The notes beneath the pieces were generated by a model. The model was not told the origin of the DNA and made no database searches. It was given only the letters and a program-made list of their open reading frames with translations. Shown one piece after another: positions 1 to 7,140 of a stretch of 36,224 bases of DNA (within the stretch, counting starts at the first letter, position 1; every line of letters starts with the position of its first letter). Made by a program: the position numbers and the translations under genes. The stretch comes from Chitinophaga pinensis (lineage in GTDB: Bacteria > Bacteroidota > Bacteroidia > NS11-12g > UBA955). The DNA lies in assembly GCA_945860565.1 (NCBI GenBank), contig CAMAQS010000015.1, positions 1-36,224 on the forward strand. Reading direction: 5' to 3'.

Positions 1-320
1 TAAACATCCCCCAAAAAATGACTAAAAAAGCGATGAGTGCCAAAAATTCCATCGATCAAAATTTCTAAAACTTCGATATTGATAAGCACAAACCCCAGAT
101 AAATTACAATGTGGAAAAAGGCAGCCACAGGGCGCGTAACCATCTTGCTTTGGCCCAAAGCCACCCAAATCAATTGTTTTAATCTTTCTTTTGGACGATC
201 GTTTAAAGCTAAATCCTTCCCCATTAAGATATTTCTTCTAATTCGAGAAACGCTTTTCCAGAAAAAATATATTCCAGTACCTAAACAAAGAATGAATAAT
301 AATTGAGAAATCCACTGCAT
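1..320 (-). CDS. (Fe-S)-binding oxidoreductase, N-terminal part only
   Basis: Only the first 106 codons are present; the frame is still open at the left edge. The visible part has an N-terminal membrane helix (about residues 4-20), a basic loop, and a second hydrophobic segment around residues 65-90 containing HIVIYLGFVLINIEVLEI. This matches the membrane N-terminus of the Bacteroidota (Fe-S)-binding protein family, which has a nitrate-reductase-gamma-like membrane part followed by HdrD/GlpC-like 4Fe-4S and CCG domains. Those cluster domains lie outside the window, so the call rests on the membrane part alone. The start is the ATG at 320, with a promoter-like TATTTTCG ending 5 nt before it. 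It lies downstream of the PIG-L gene but probably has its own promoter. Confidence 0.75.
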   Translation of the reverse strand, partial: MQWISQLLFILCLGTGIYFFWKSVSRIRRNILMGKDLALNDRPKERLKQLIWVALGQSKMVTRPVAAFFHIVIYLGFVLINIEVLEILIDGIFGTHRFFSHFLGDV

Positions 321-325
321 TTCAG

Positions 326-333
326 CGAAAATA
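326..333 (-). promoter_or_regulatory. -7-like element (TATTTTCG) before the Fe-S oxidoreductase
   Basis: On the minus strand this reads TATTTTCG, one mismatch from the Bacteroidota -7 consensus TAnnTTTG. It ends 5 nt before the ATG at 320, so the transcript would have almost no leader. No clear -33 element was seen. Confidence 0.4.
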
Positions 334-349
334 CATCTAAAGAATTAAA

Positions 350-982
350 TTAGTTCAATACTAGCCTTACAACTTCAAAAACTTCTGCATATCGTTGTGA
401 AACTTGCACCCCTCTCATTCTAAGTTGAGCCCGCAAAAACTCTTCATTTGCATATGGTCTATGGGCTTGACTTTTATATTTGGAAAGCGCATTGATTTTA
501 CACATTACATCTATTTCTTCAACAATTTCAAAACCACATGTATTAAAATTCAGGTTGTTCCATGGCAATTCAAAAGAAAAAATATTTACGAATTTAAATG
601 CTCTAAGGGCCTCTTCTGCAATAGTTTTATGGTCTTGATGAATGTCGTTTAAACTTGGAATAAATACTGTATCCGGTTTATACTTCTCTCTTAATTCGAT
701 TAAGATATCCAAAATTTGTTGTCTAAAATAGTTGAATGTTCTTACTTCAAAACGGTATAAAACTAGGTTATCTTGAGAGACACCCAATTCTTTGGTTGCC
801 AATTTAACTTCTTCAATTAAAACATCTTTTGGAAACTCTTTTAATACACTTTGTTCACAGGCACTAAATGCGACGTAAATAACCTCTTTGCCTTGGCGAA
901 TCAACTTAGCCAAGGTAGCACCGCATCCTAATTCACCATCATCGGTATGTGGTGAAAGTACCAATATTTTTTCTCCTACCAT
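350..982 (-). CDS. PIG-L/LmbE family N-acetylglucosaminyl deacetylase
   Basis: A 210-residue zinc-dependent deacetylase of the PIG-L fold. The metal and catalytic motif is PHTDDGE at residues 11-17 (a PHxDDE variant), and the second metal-binding motif HQDH is at residues 115-118. Family members remove N-acetyl groups from amino-sugar conjugates; PHTDDGE variants are often found near surface-polysaccharide genes. The substrate cannot be read from the sequence. The start overlaps the end of the UpxY-like gene by 7 nt, so the two are almost certainly co-transcribed. No signal peptide is visible, so it is probably cytoplasmic. BshB-type bacillithiol deacetylase is an alternative, but nothing local supports it. 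Confidence 0.85.
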   Translation of the reverse strand: MVGEKILVLSPHTDDGELGCGATLAKLIRQGKEVIYVAFSACEQSVLKEFPKDVLIEEVKLATKELGVSQDNLVLYRFEVRTFNYFRQQILDILIELREKYKPDTVFIPSLNDIHQDHKTIAEEALRAFKFVNIFSFELPWNNLNFNTCGFEIVEEIDVMCKINALSKYKSQAHRPYANEEFLRAQLRMRGVQVSQRYAEVFEVVRLVLN

Positions 983-1518
983 AATGATTTCGCGGTTTCT
1001 ACTGCAGAATGTTTTTCAGTTATTTTCAAAATATCCTTTGGCAAAGAAACTTTAATTGATTGGTTTAGGGCTTCAAACGTTACAATGATGTAACTGTCGT
1101 CACCTACAATAAATACTTCAACTGTTTGACCTTTTAACGGTCCATCGAGCACTTCGGCTTTATCACCAAGTTCTAACTTTTCATGTGTTTCAAGGTTTGA
1201 GAGATTGTAACCAAATTTCACAAATTCCTTAATTAAAAATATTTGTTTCTCGGGTATTTCAGCATCCTGAGCATTGTAACGAATATATCTTACTACACCT
1301 GGAATTTGCAAGAGCAAATCTCTTTCATTGTCTGATGGTTTAACAAAAAGATAACCATTAAATAGAGGAAATTCTACCCATTTTTTTCGGTCTTTCCAAA
1401 ACCTTAAACTCTTGTAAAGTGGTAAATAATGTTCTACTTTCATTTTCTCCAAAAATGCAGCGACTTTTTTTTCTTGTCTGCTTGAAGTATAAATTACCTT
1501 CCATTTTACATTTTCCAT
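976..1518 (-). CDS. UpxY-family (NusG-like) transcription antiterminator
   Basis: A 180-residue NusG paralogue. The N-terminal NGN domain (about residues 5-105) contains WKVIYTSSRQEKKV and FPLFNGYLFVKPS. A KOW-type segment follows around residues 120-150 (ELGDKAEVLDGPLKGQTVEV). In Bacteroidota, UpxY proteins bind RNA polymerase and prevent premature termination in long surface-polysaccharide operons, usually as the first gene. Here it sits in the middle of an operon, after accA and a flavoprotein and before a PIG-L deacetylase. No secE or ribosomal protein genes are near, which argues against housekeeping NusG. The ATG at 1518 was chosen: the in-frame TTG at 1533 lies inside the end of the upstream gene and adds five residues that do not fit the domain. 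Confidence 0.8.
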   Translation of the reverse strand: MENVKWKVIYTSSRQEKKVAAFLEKMKVEHYLPLYKSLRFWKDRKKWVEFPLFNGYLFVKPSDNERDLLLQIPGVVRYIRYNAQDAEIPEKQIFLIKEFVKFGYNLSNLETHEKLELGDKAEVLDGPLKGQTVEVFIVGDDSYIIVTFEALNQSIKVSLPKDILKITEKHSAVETAKSLW

Positions 1519-1529
1519 GTTCAATAATC

Positions 1530-2498
1530 TCAAATTTCAGTTAACATTCCAAAATTATTCATTTTAGAAAGCGTTCCAACATAATCTTGAATCAAAAAAT
1601 CCATTATTTCTTTTACTGAACGAATTTGATCTATACTGGCGCTAACTTGTCCAATTTCTAATTCTCCTTGTTCAATATCTCCTTCAAACATGCCTTTTTT
1701 AGCCCTACCTCTACCCAATAATGCCGTTAACTCGTCTTTGGAAGCATTTTGTTCTATTGCTCTAATGACTTCATTGTAAAAAGGATTTTTAATTAACCTA
1801 ACAGGAGTCAATTCTTTCAAGGTTAACATAGTATCGCCATCTTTGGCGTTAACAATTTCATTTTTAAAATTAATATGTGCGCTAGATTCTTCTGAGGCAG
1901 CAAAAAGGCTACCAATTTGAACGCCATCGGCGCCTAAACAAATTGCTGCGGCCATTGCTTTTCCACTTCCAATACCACCTGCAGCGATTAACGGAATATT
2001 CACTTTTGACTTAATTAATGGAATCAAGCACATGGTTGTTGTTTCTTCTCTGCCATTATGGCCACCTGCTTCAAAGCCTTCGGCAACTATGGCATCAACT
2101 CCAGCAGCTTGGGCCTTTAATGCAAACTTTAAATTTGATACAACATGAACAACAATTATTCCATGTTGTTTCAATAATGCGGTATATTTATCTGGATTCC
2201 CTGCAGAGGTAAAGACAATTTTTACCTTTTCTTCAATGACTATTTGAATGTGTTCGTCAATATTTGGGTAAAGTAAAGGAATATTTACACCAAATGGATA
2301 GGAGGTATTTAATTTACATTTTTGGATTTGTTCTCTTAATATGTGTGGATACATACTTCCGCTTCCAATAAGTCCAAGTCCACCACAATTACTCACAGCG
2401 GATGCCAATTCCCAACCTGAACACCAAATCATTCCACCTTGAACAATGGGGTATTTTATTCCAAAAAGTTGTGAAACGACGTTACTTACCATTTCCAA
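1530..2498 (-). CDS. FMN-dependent NPD-family flavoprotein (FabK-like enoyl-ACP reductase or nitronate monooxygenase)
   Basis: A 322-residue TIM-barrel flavoprotein. Family motifs: YPIVQGGMIW near the start, FGVNIPLL around residue 90, AEGFEAGGHNG (the GGH histidine is the catalytic position in the family), and the FMN-phosphate loop AAGGIGSGKAMAAA followed by GADGVQIGSLF. FabK reduces enoyl-ACP in fatty-acid elongation; nitronate monooxygenases oxidise alkyl nitronates. The sequence is compatible with both. Position 5 nt downstream of accA, the first committed step of fatty-acid synthesis, makes the FabK-like role the better inference. It is translated in a tight leftward operon. Confidence 0.8.
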   Translation of the reverse strand: MEMVSNVVSQLFGIKYPIVQGGMIWCSGWELASAVSNCGGLGLIGSGSMYPHILREQIQKCKLNTSYPFGVNIPLLYPNIDEHIQIVIEEKVKIVFTSAGNPDKYTALLKQHGIIVVHVVSNLKFALKAQAAGVDAIVAEGFEAGGHNGREETTTMCLIPLIKSKVNIPLIAAGGIGSGKAMAAAICLGADGVQIGSLFAASEESSAHINFKNEIVNAKDGDTMLTLKELTPVRLIKNPFYNEVIRAIEQNASKDELTALLGRGRAKKGMFEGDIEQGELEIGQVSASIDQIRSVKEIMDFLIQDYVGTLSKMNNFGMLTEI

Positions 2499-2503
2499 TG
2501 ATA

Positions 2504-3466
2504 TTAGGGTTCGATAACCACACCCATTTTAGAGAATTTACCTATTCTTTCGTTAACCAAGGTATCTGAATCTAACTCTCTCAAGACTTTCAGTTCTCTT
2601 TTTATGGCGGCTTTTACAGATAAAAAAGCTTCTTCCGATGAATGATGTGCACCACCTATTGGTTCCTTAATTACACCATCGATTAAACCTGACTTTAACA
2701 TATCTGCGGATGACAATTTAAGAGCATCTGCAGCAAGTTCTTTTTTATCCCAGGTTCTCCATAAAATACTAGAGCAACTTTCAGGACTAATAACGCTATA
2801 CCAAGTATATTCCATCATTAAAACTCTATCACCAACACCTATACCCAAAGCACCTCCACTTGCACCTTCGCCGATAACGATACAGACAATTGGGACTGTT
2901 AAGGTAGCCATTTCGAATAAATTGCGTGCAATGGCTTCGCCCTGTCCTCTTTCTTCTGCTTCTAAACCAGGACTTGCACCTGGAGTATCAATAAGTGTAA
3001 CTACAGGTACATGAAACTTTTCAGCCAATTTCATTAATCTGAGAGCTTTTCTATAGCCTTCAGGATTGGGCATTCCAAAGTTTCTAAATTGACGTTGTTT
3101 GGTATTTCTACCTTTTTGTTGACCTAAAATCATGACTGGTTTGCCATCAATTTTCGCAAAGCCACCTACGATTGCTTTATCGTCTTTAATTTGTCTATCA
3201 CCAAACAATTCAACAAAATCAGTACAAATATGCTCAATATAATCTAATGTATAGGGCCTTTCAGGGTGTCTACTAATTTGAACTTTTTGCCAACCTGTTA
3301 ATTTAGAATACGTATTTTTTTGAACTTCTTTGATTTTTGATTCAATGGTTTGAATCATATCGGTCATATCTAGTTTACCCTGTTCATGGGTAACTTTTGC
3401 TTTTTCAAGCTGTTCGGTCAATTCAAAAATATCCTTTTCAAAATCAAACCAAAATGAATTTGCCAT
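2504..3466 (-). CDS. accA: Acetyl-CoA carboxylase carboxyltransferase subunit alpha
   Basis: 320 residues, the normal length of AccA. It pairs with AccD to transfer the carboxyl group from biotin-BCCP to acetyl-CoA, giving malonyl-CoA in the cytoplasm. Recognisable features are the N-terminal helical region with [20 protein letters not shown], the crotonase-fold core with [20 protein letters not shown], the oxyanion-hole glycine stretch [17 protein letters not shown], and the [12 protein letters not shown] segment. The start is ATG 3466. The small membrane ORF lies 54 nt upstream; the flavoprotein gene follows after 5 nt. Confidence 0.97.
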   Translation of the reverse strand: MANSFWFDFEKDIFELTEQLEKAKVTHEQGKLDMTDMIQTIESKIKEVQKNTYSKLTGWQKVQISRHPERPYTLDYIEHICTDFVELFGDRQIKDDKAIVGGFAKIDGKPVMILGQQKGRNTKQRQFRNFGMPNPEGYRKALRLMKLAEKFHVPVVTLIDTPGASPGLEAEERGQGEAIARNLFEMATLTVPIVCIVIGEGASGGALGIGVGDRVLMMEYTWYSVISPESCSSILWRTWDKKELAADALKLSSADMLKSGLIDGVIKEPIGGAHHSSEEAFLSVKAAIKRELKVLRELDSDTLVNERIGKFSKMGVVIEP

Positions 3467-3520
3467 ATTTATAGATTTAAAAGCGCTGTTAGGCGCAAAT
3501 TAGAATTAGTTAGAGTTTTA

Positions 3521-3676
3521 TTAAACCCAATCCATTGCCATTGCAAGTCCACCAAAAAATGTTGGTAAACCTAACCAAAAAGCTTGTGGCAAGAAGATTG
3601 TGAATATTGTGAGTGCAATGCCACTTACAATACATAAAGCCCAATAACCTTTCGTGTTGCGTTTTTCGTTACTCAT
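3521..3676 (-). CDS. Small membrane protein, 51 residues
   Basis: A short ORF in the gap between the ATP-grasp gene and accA. It has a charged N-terminus (MSNEKRNTKG) and then hydrophobic residues roughly 11-48 with WALCIVSGIALTIFTIFLP and FWLGLPTFFGGLAMAMDWV, compatible with two short membrane helices or one hairpin. I do not recognise a family. In its favour: a complete ATG-to-TAA frame, the same strand as its neighbours, a clean hydropathy pattern, and a TATATTCG -7-like box ending 8 nt before the ATG. Against it: its short length and no visible homology. It could be a lipid-metabolism accessory peptide, but that is only inferred from its position beside accA. Confidence 0.6.
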   Translation of the reverse strand: MSNEKRNTKGYWALCIVSGIALTIFTIFLPQAFWLGLPTFFGGLAMAMDWV

Positions 3677-3684
3677 AGATTGTG

Positions 3685-3692
3685 CGAATATA
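3685..3692 (-). promoter_or_regulatory. -7-like element (TATATTCG) before the 51-residue ORF
   Basis: Minus-strand TATATTCG, one mismatch from TAnnTTTG, ends 8 nt before the ATG at 3676. It may drive the small ORF together with accA and the genes downstream. Confidence 0.4.
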
Positions 3693-3709
3693 ATATGTTT
3701 TTTAATTCT

Positions 3710-4759
3710 TTAATTTAAAACTTTAATATCCTCCCAAAAACGGGTAAATTTTGTATTCCATACAGGAATAAAATCGAGCTTTTCTAGTTCAGCATCTCTG
3801 TTTAAAGCCAATAATACCGAAATTAATGGAATGTTTACACCAGCCAAAAGGATGGACGAAGTGGTGCCTTGTAACCGAGGATTTATTTCCAATAATTTAG
3901 CAATTCCATTTCTATCTCGTCTCCATTGCATGCCAATTGGGCCATTCAATTTTAAACTTTCGGCCAATTTTTTACTTTGGTTAATTATATCTGTGTCTTC
4001 AATGATTTTTCCGGCAACAGATATACCACCTATCATTTTATCTCGTGTTCTAGGAATACAAATTAAAACAGCGCCATCCCGACAAACCAAATCAACACTA
4101 TATTCAGTTCCTGGCAAAAATTCCGTAACCAAAAGTGGAATTTCAAAATTCTCCTGTAGTCTCAAATTCCATTCTTCTTTTAACAAAGAAAAGGTTGAAG
4201 GTTTGTTTGTTAAGAATTGATGATTTACTTCTTTGGAAATAATCCCAAATCCACGAGAACCGTTACCTAACACTGGTTTAAAACACAGAATTTCATGTCT
4301 CTTTTGCAAGTTATCTACGGTTGTTTCCCATTGAATTTTGTTACTGGTTACCTCACCCTCCGGAATTGGTATATCAATACTTTGCGAAAATTGATGTAGC
4401 AACCCTTTGTTATTTGCAATAGTTAAATTATCAAGGTCAGATATTATAACTTTAACTCCAATTTTTTGAAACTCGGCTTCATTTTTGGCCAATAAAATTA
4501 ACTCCTGAGTTGTAATAGGTAAAACAACATCTATCTTGTTTTCAATGCAAATTTTAGCAATGGAATGTATGTAATCTGGATGGTTACTTTTGGGAACAAC
4601 AAAAAAATAATCCGCCAATGATGAACCGTAAACACCTGCTTCACAATCACCTGCGTAAATCTCACACAGATTTCTCTGTTTTAAACATTTTACTATACCT
4701 GCAAAGCCTGGAGCCCCAGCACCAGAAGGTATTAATACACGTATAGGAAGATTTACCAT
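3710..4759 (-). CDS. ATP-grasp domain protein (CarB-like carboxylate-amine ligase)
   Basis: 349 residues. An N-terminal Rossmann-like pre-ATP-grasp domain (IRVLIPSGAGAPGFAGIVKC, residues 6-25) is followed by the ATP-grasp fold. Visible ATP-grasp features are CFKPVLGNGSRGFGI (nucleotide-binding lysine and Gly-rich loop), VTEFLPGTEYSVDLV, and the metal-binding LLEINPRLQGTTSS near the C-terminus. Family members join a carboxylate to an amine or thiol through an acylphosphate, using ATP. The substrate is unknown; similar stand-alone enzymes occur in surface-sugar and peptide-like product clusters. It heads the leftward block and has a perfect TACCTTTG element 4 nt before its ATG. The ORF that follows lies 33 nt downstream. 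Confidence 0.85.
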   Translation of the reverse strand: MVNLPIRVLIPSGAGAPGFAGIVKCLKQRNLCEIYAGDCEAGVYGSSLADYFFVVPKSNHPDYIHSIAKICIENKIDVVLPITTQELILLAKNEAEFQKIGVKVIISDLDNLTIANNKGLLHQFSQSIDIPIPEGEVTSNKIQWETTVDNLQKRHEILCFKPVLGNGSRGFGIISKEVNHQFLTNKPSTFSLLKEEWNLRLQENFEIPLLVTEFLPGTEYSVDLVCRDGAVLICIPRTRDKMIGGISVAGKIIEDTDIINQSKKLAESLKLNGPIGMQWRRDRNGIAKLLEINPRLQGTTSSILLAGVNIPLISVLLALNRDAELEKLDFIPVWNTKFTRFWEDIKVLN

Positions 4760-4763
4760 AAAA

Positions 4764-4771
4764 CAAAGGTA
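4764..4771 (-). promoter_or_regulatory. -7 element (TACCTTTG) before the ATP-grasp gene
   Basis: An exact TAnnTTTG match on the minus strand, ending 4 nt before the ATG at 4759. The transcription start would fall at or next to the start codon. Confidence 0.6.
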
Positions 4772-4878
4772 TAGATGTGTTGGAAATGAAGGCGAATGAG
4801 ATTATAAATTCGTAAAAATAAATTTCAAATTGGTCGGAATTATCACATTAATCAACTGAATAAATTTATGATAACGCC

Positions 4879-4886
4879 TATCTTTG
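4879..4886 (+). promoter_or_regulatory. -7 element (TATCTTTG) before asnS
   Basis: An exact TAnnTTTG match ending 7 nt before the asnS ATG. The 134-nt divergent gap (4760-4893) holds this element and the oppositely directed one for the ATP-grasp gene; I see no RNA gene in it. Confidence 0.6.
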
Positions 4887-4893
4887 CAACGAT

Positions 4894-6420
4894 ATGTCAG
4901 ACTTCATTTATATTGAAAACGCAAAACAATTCGTAGGGCAAACCGTCACATTAAAAGGATGGGTTTCCAATAAACGGGAAGGAAAAGGGATTGTTTTTAT
5001 CATTTTGCGAGATGGAACAGGTTTTTGCCAATGTGTGGTTACAGAAGATAATAGTGGAATTGAAAATTTGAATAACGCACAAAGCTGTACCTTAGAGACT
5101 TCTGTAAATATTGAAGGCATCATTGCATTGGACGAGAAGCAAATTGGAGGTATTGAGATACAAGTAACGAATATTAAAATAATTGGAGAAAGTATTGAAT
5201 ATCCAATTGCCAAGAAAGAACATGGAATAGAATTCTTAATGGATCAACGCCACTTGTGGTTGCGCAGCACAAGACAATGGGCCATAATGAGAATTCGCAA
5301 CACCATTATATTTTCAATTCACAAATATTTTCAAAGTCAGCAATTTATTCAAATGGATGCGCCTATTTTTACAGGGAACGCGTGTGAAGGAACCAGCACA
5401 TTATTTGAATCAGATTTTTATGGTGATACTGCCTACTTAAGTCAAAGTGGCCAATTATATGGTGAAGCAATGGCGATGGCGATGGGAAAAATCTATACTT
5501 TTGGGCCAACTTTTAGAGCGGAAAAGTCCAAAACCAGAAGGCATTTATCTGAATTTTGGATGATAGAGCCTGAAATGGCATTCTATGATATTTTTCAAAA
5601 CATGGATACCATAGAAGGAATGCTTCATTTTGTTATTAAGGAAGTGATTGAAAATTGTAAAACAGAATTGGAAACAATTAACCGTGATATTTCCATTTTG
5701 GAAAGTTCATTGAAACCATTCCCAAGAATGACCTATGATGAAGCTGTTGACATTATAAAAGGAAAAGTCCCCGTAAATGGCGTTTATAGCATTGCTTTAC
5801 TCGAGAAAGAACTGAAAGACGCTGAAGATAGTTTAGTTGCTATTGACAACGAAATAGAAGAAAAAGAGAAAAAAATAGCTTCTGGCTCATTAAAAAAAGG
5901 TGAAGTTAACTTTATGACTGCAAAAGTGATACAGTTAAAACAAGAAAAAAATGACATCGAAGAATTGTTAAGAAACATACCAACTTGGTTAAACAGTGCA
6001 CGCAACTTTGAATACGGCAATGATTTTGGCGGCAGCGATGAAACAGTACTTACCAAATTATTTGATTCTCCAGTGATGGTTTATGACTGGCCGCATGAAG
6101 TAAAAGCATTTTACCTAAAAAGAAATCCTGAGGACAATCGATTTGCACGAGGCGTTGATGTATTGGCACCTGAAGGCTATGGTGAAATAGTTGGTGGTGG
6201 CGAAAGAGAAACCAATGTAGAAAGTTTAATTGAAAAAATCCATGAACACCAACTTCCAATGGAAGAATTTGAATGGTATTTAGATTTAAGAAAATTTGGA
6301 TCTGTGCCACATAGTGGGTTTGGTTTAGGTTTAGAGCGTTTGGTTACTTGGGTTTGTAAACTCAAACACGTTAGAGAGTCAATTCCATTCCCTAGAATGT
6401 ACGGCAGATTAAAGCCATAA
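4894..6420 (+). CDS. asnS: Asparaginyl-tRNA synthetase, Bacillus/Thermus type with coiled-coil insertion
   Basis: 508 residues; charges tRNA-Asn in the cytoplasm. An N-terminal OB-fold anticodon-binding domain (about 1-100; VTLKGWVSNKREGKG) precedes a class II core with motif 2 FGPTFRAEKSKTRRHL and motif 3 HSGFGLGLERLV. The linker YPIAKKEHGIEFLMDQRHLW and the C-terminal PFPRMYGRLKP resemble the roughly 430-residue Bacillus/Thermus enzymes rather than the Bacteroides/E. coli type. Between about residues 295 and 372 there is an extra charged, helix-prone stretch (LLEKELKDAEDSL, DNEIEEKEKKIA, IQLKQEKNDIEELL) that predicts a coiled-coil hairpin and accounts for the extra length. The catalytic motifs are intact on both sides, so it should be active. 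The PHP gene follows 12 nt downstream. Confidence 0.95.
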   Translation: MSDFIYIENAKQFVGQTVTLKGWVSNKREGKGIVFIILRDGTGFCQCVVTEDNSGIENLNNAQSCTLETSVNIEGIIALDEKQIGGIEIQVTNIKIIGESIEYPIAKKEHGIEFLMDQRHLWLRSTRQWAIMRIRNTIIFSIHKYFQSQQFIQMDAPIFTGNACEGTSTLFESDFYGDTAYLSQSGQLYGEAMAMAMGKIYTFGPTFRAEKSKTRRHLSEFWMIEPEMAFYDIFQNMDTIEGMLHFVIKEVIENCKTELETINRDISILESSLKPFPRMTYDEAVDIIKGKVPVNGVYSIALLEKELKDAEDSLVAIDNEIEEKEKKIASGSLKKGEVNFMTAKVIQLKQEKNDIEELLRNIPTWLNSARNFEYGNDFGGSDETVLTKLFDSPVMVYDWPHEVKAFYLKRNPEDNRFARGVDVLAPEGYGEIVGGGERETNVESLIEKIHEHQLPMEEFEWYLDLRKFGSVPHSGFGLGLERLVTWVCKLKHVRESIPFPRMYGRLKP

Positions 6421-6432
6421 AAAAAATACAAA

Positions 6433-7140
6433 ATGCTAGATTTTCACAATCATATTATTCCGGGAATAGACGATGGCTCACCAGATTGTGCAATGTCTGA
6501 TCAGCTCATTCAAGGTTTAAAAGATCTCGGATTTGACGAAATTATTGGGTCACCCCATATCATTATGGATACACATCCCAATAACAAAGAAACAATATCT
6601 GAAGCCTTTCTAAAACTAAATGAGCATCAATCAAGCAACAATTCGATGTCGTTGTCTGCTTACGCAGCAGAGTATATGATGGACGATACATTTCTAGCAA
6701 AACTGAATCAAAAAGTGCCTTTGTTATGTATTAAAGACAATATAGTATTGGTAGAATTGTCTTATGCTCACAAACCAGACCATTTAGAAACAATGAGTTT
6801 TCAACTGCAAATTGAAGGTTATATTCCCATCCTTGCACACCCTGAAAGATACATTTATTATCACAAAGATTATAAAACAACCTATACCTATCTCAAAGAT
6901 TTAGGATTTGATTTACAGTTAAATCTATTGTCATTGACACCTTATTATGGCAAAGAGGTTCAAAATATAGCCTTAAAGTTATTGAATGATGGTTTGTACG
7001 ATTTTGCTTGCACTGATTTACACCATTTGAGGCACTTAGAAGCCCTACAATTCTTAAACAATGAACATGGCTCTTTGAAAGAATTGTTCCAAAAATACAA
7101 TTTTAGAAATTCCGAATTGTCTCTTAGGCAATCAAATTAA
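6433..7140 (+). CDS. PHP-domain tyrosine phosphatase of the CpsB/YwqE type
   Basis: 235 residues. The metal-binding PHP motif DFHNHIIPGIDDGS is at residues 3-16; further ligands are in GSPHI, AHPERY (about residues 135-140) and CTDLHHL near the C-terminus. CpsB/YwqE enzymes are manganese-dependent phosphatases that dephosphorylate the bacterial tyrosine kinases controlling capsule and exopolysaccharide assembly. No kinase gene is in the window. It probably shares a transcript with asnS (12-nt gap). Its TAA overlaps the stop of the convergent M16 gene in a shared TTAA. Histidinol-phosphatase activity is less likely because the DDGS version of the motif is typical of the phosphatase branch. Confidence 0.85.
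   Translation: MLDFHNHIIPGIDDGSPDCAMSDQLIQGLKDLGFDEIIGSPHIIMDTHPNNKETISEAFLKLNEHQSSNNSMSLSAYAAEYMMDDTFLAKLNQKVPLLCIKDNIVLVELSYAHKPDHLETMSFQLQIEGYIPILAHPERYIYYHKDYKTTYTYLKDLGFDLQLNLLSLTPYYGKEVQNIALKLLNDGLYDFACTDLHHLRHLEALQFLNNEHGSLKELFQKYNFRNSELSLRQSN

Noticed and set aside
976-1518. Housekeeping NusG
   Set aside because: There is no secE, rplK or tRNA-Trp context, and the FWKDRKKWVEFPLFNGYLFV region fits the UpxY branch.
3831-4220. 129-residue plus-strand ORF
   Set aside because: It lies fully within the ATP-grasp gene on the other strand and has no recognisable features.
4760-4893. Possible RNA gene or riboswitch in the divergent gap before asnS
   Set aside because: No cloverleaf, T-box-like or other stable structure is visible; only promoter elements can be supported.
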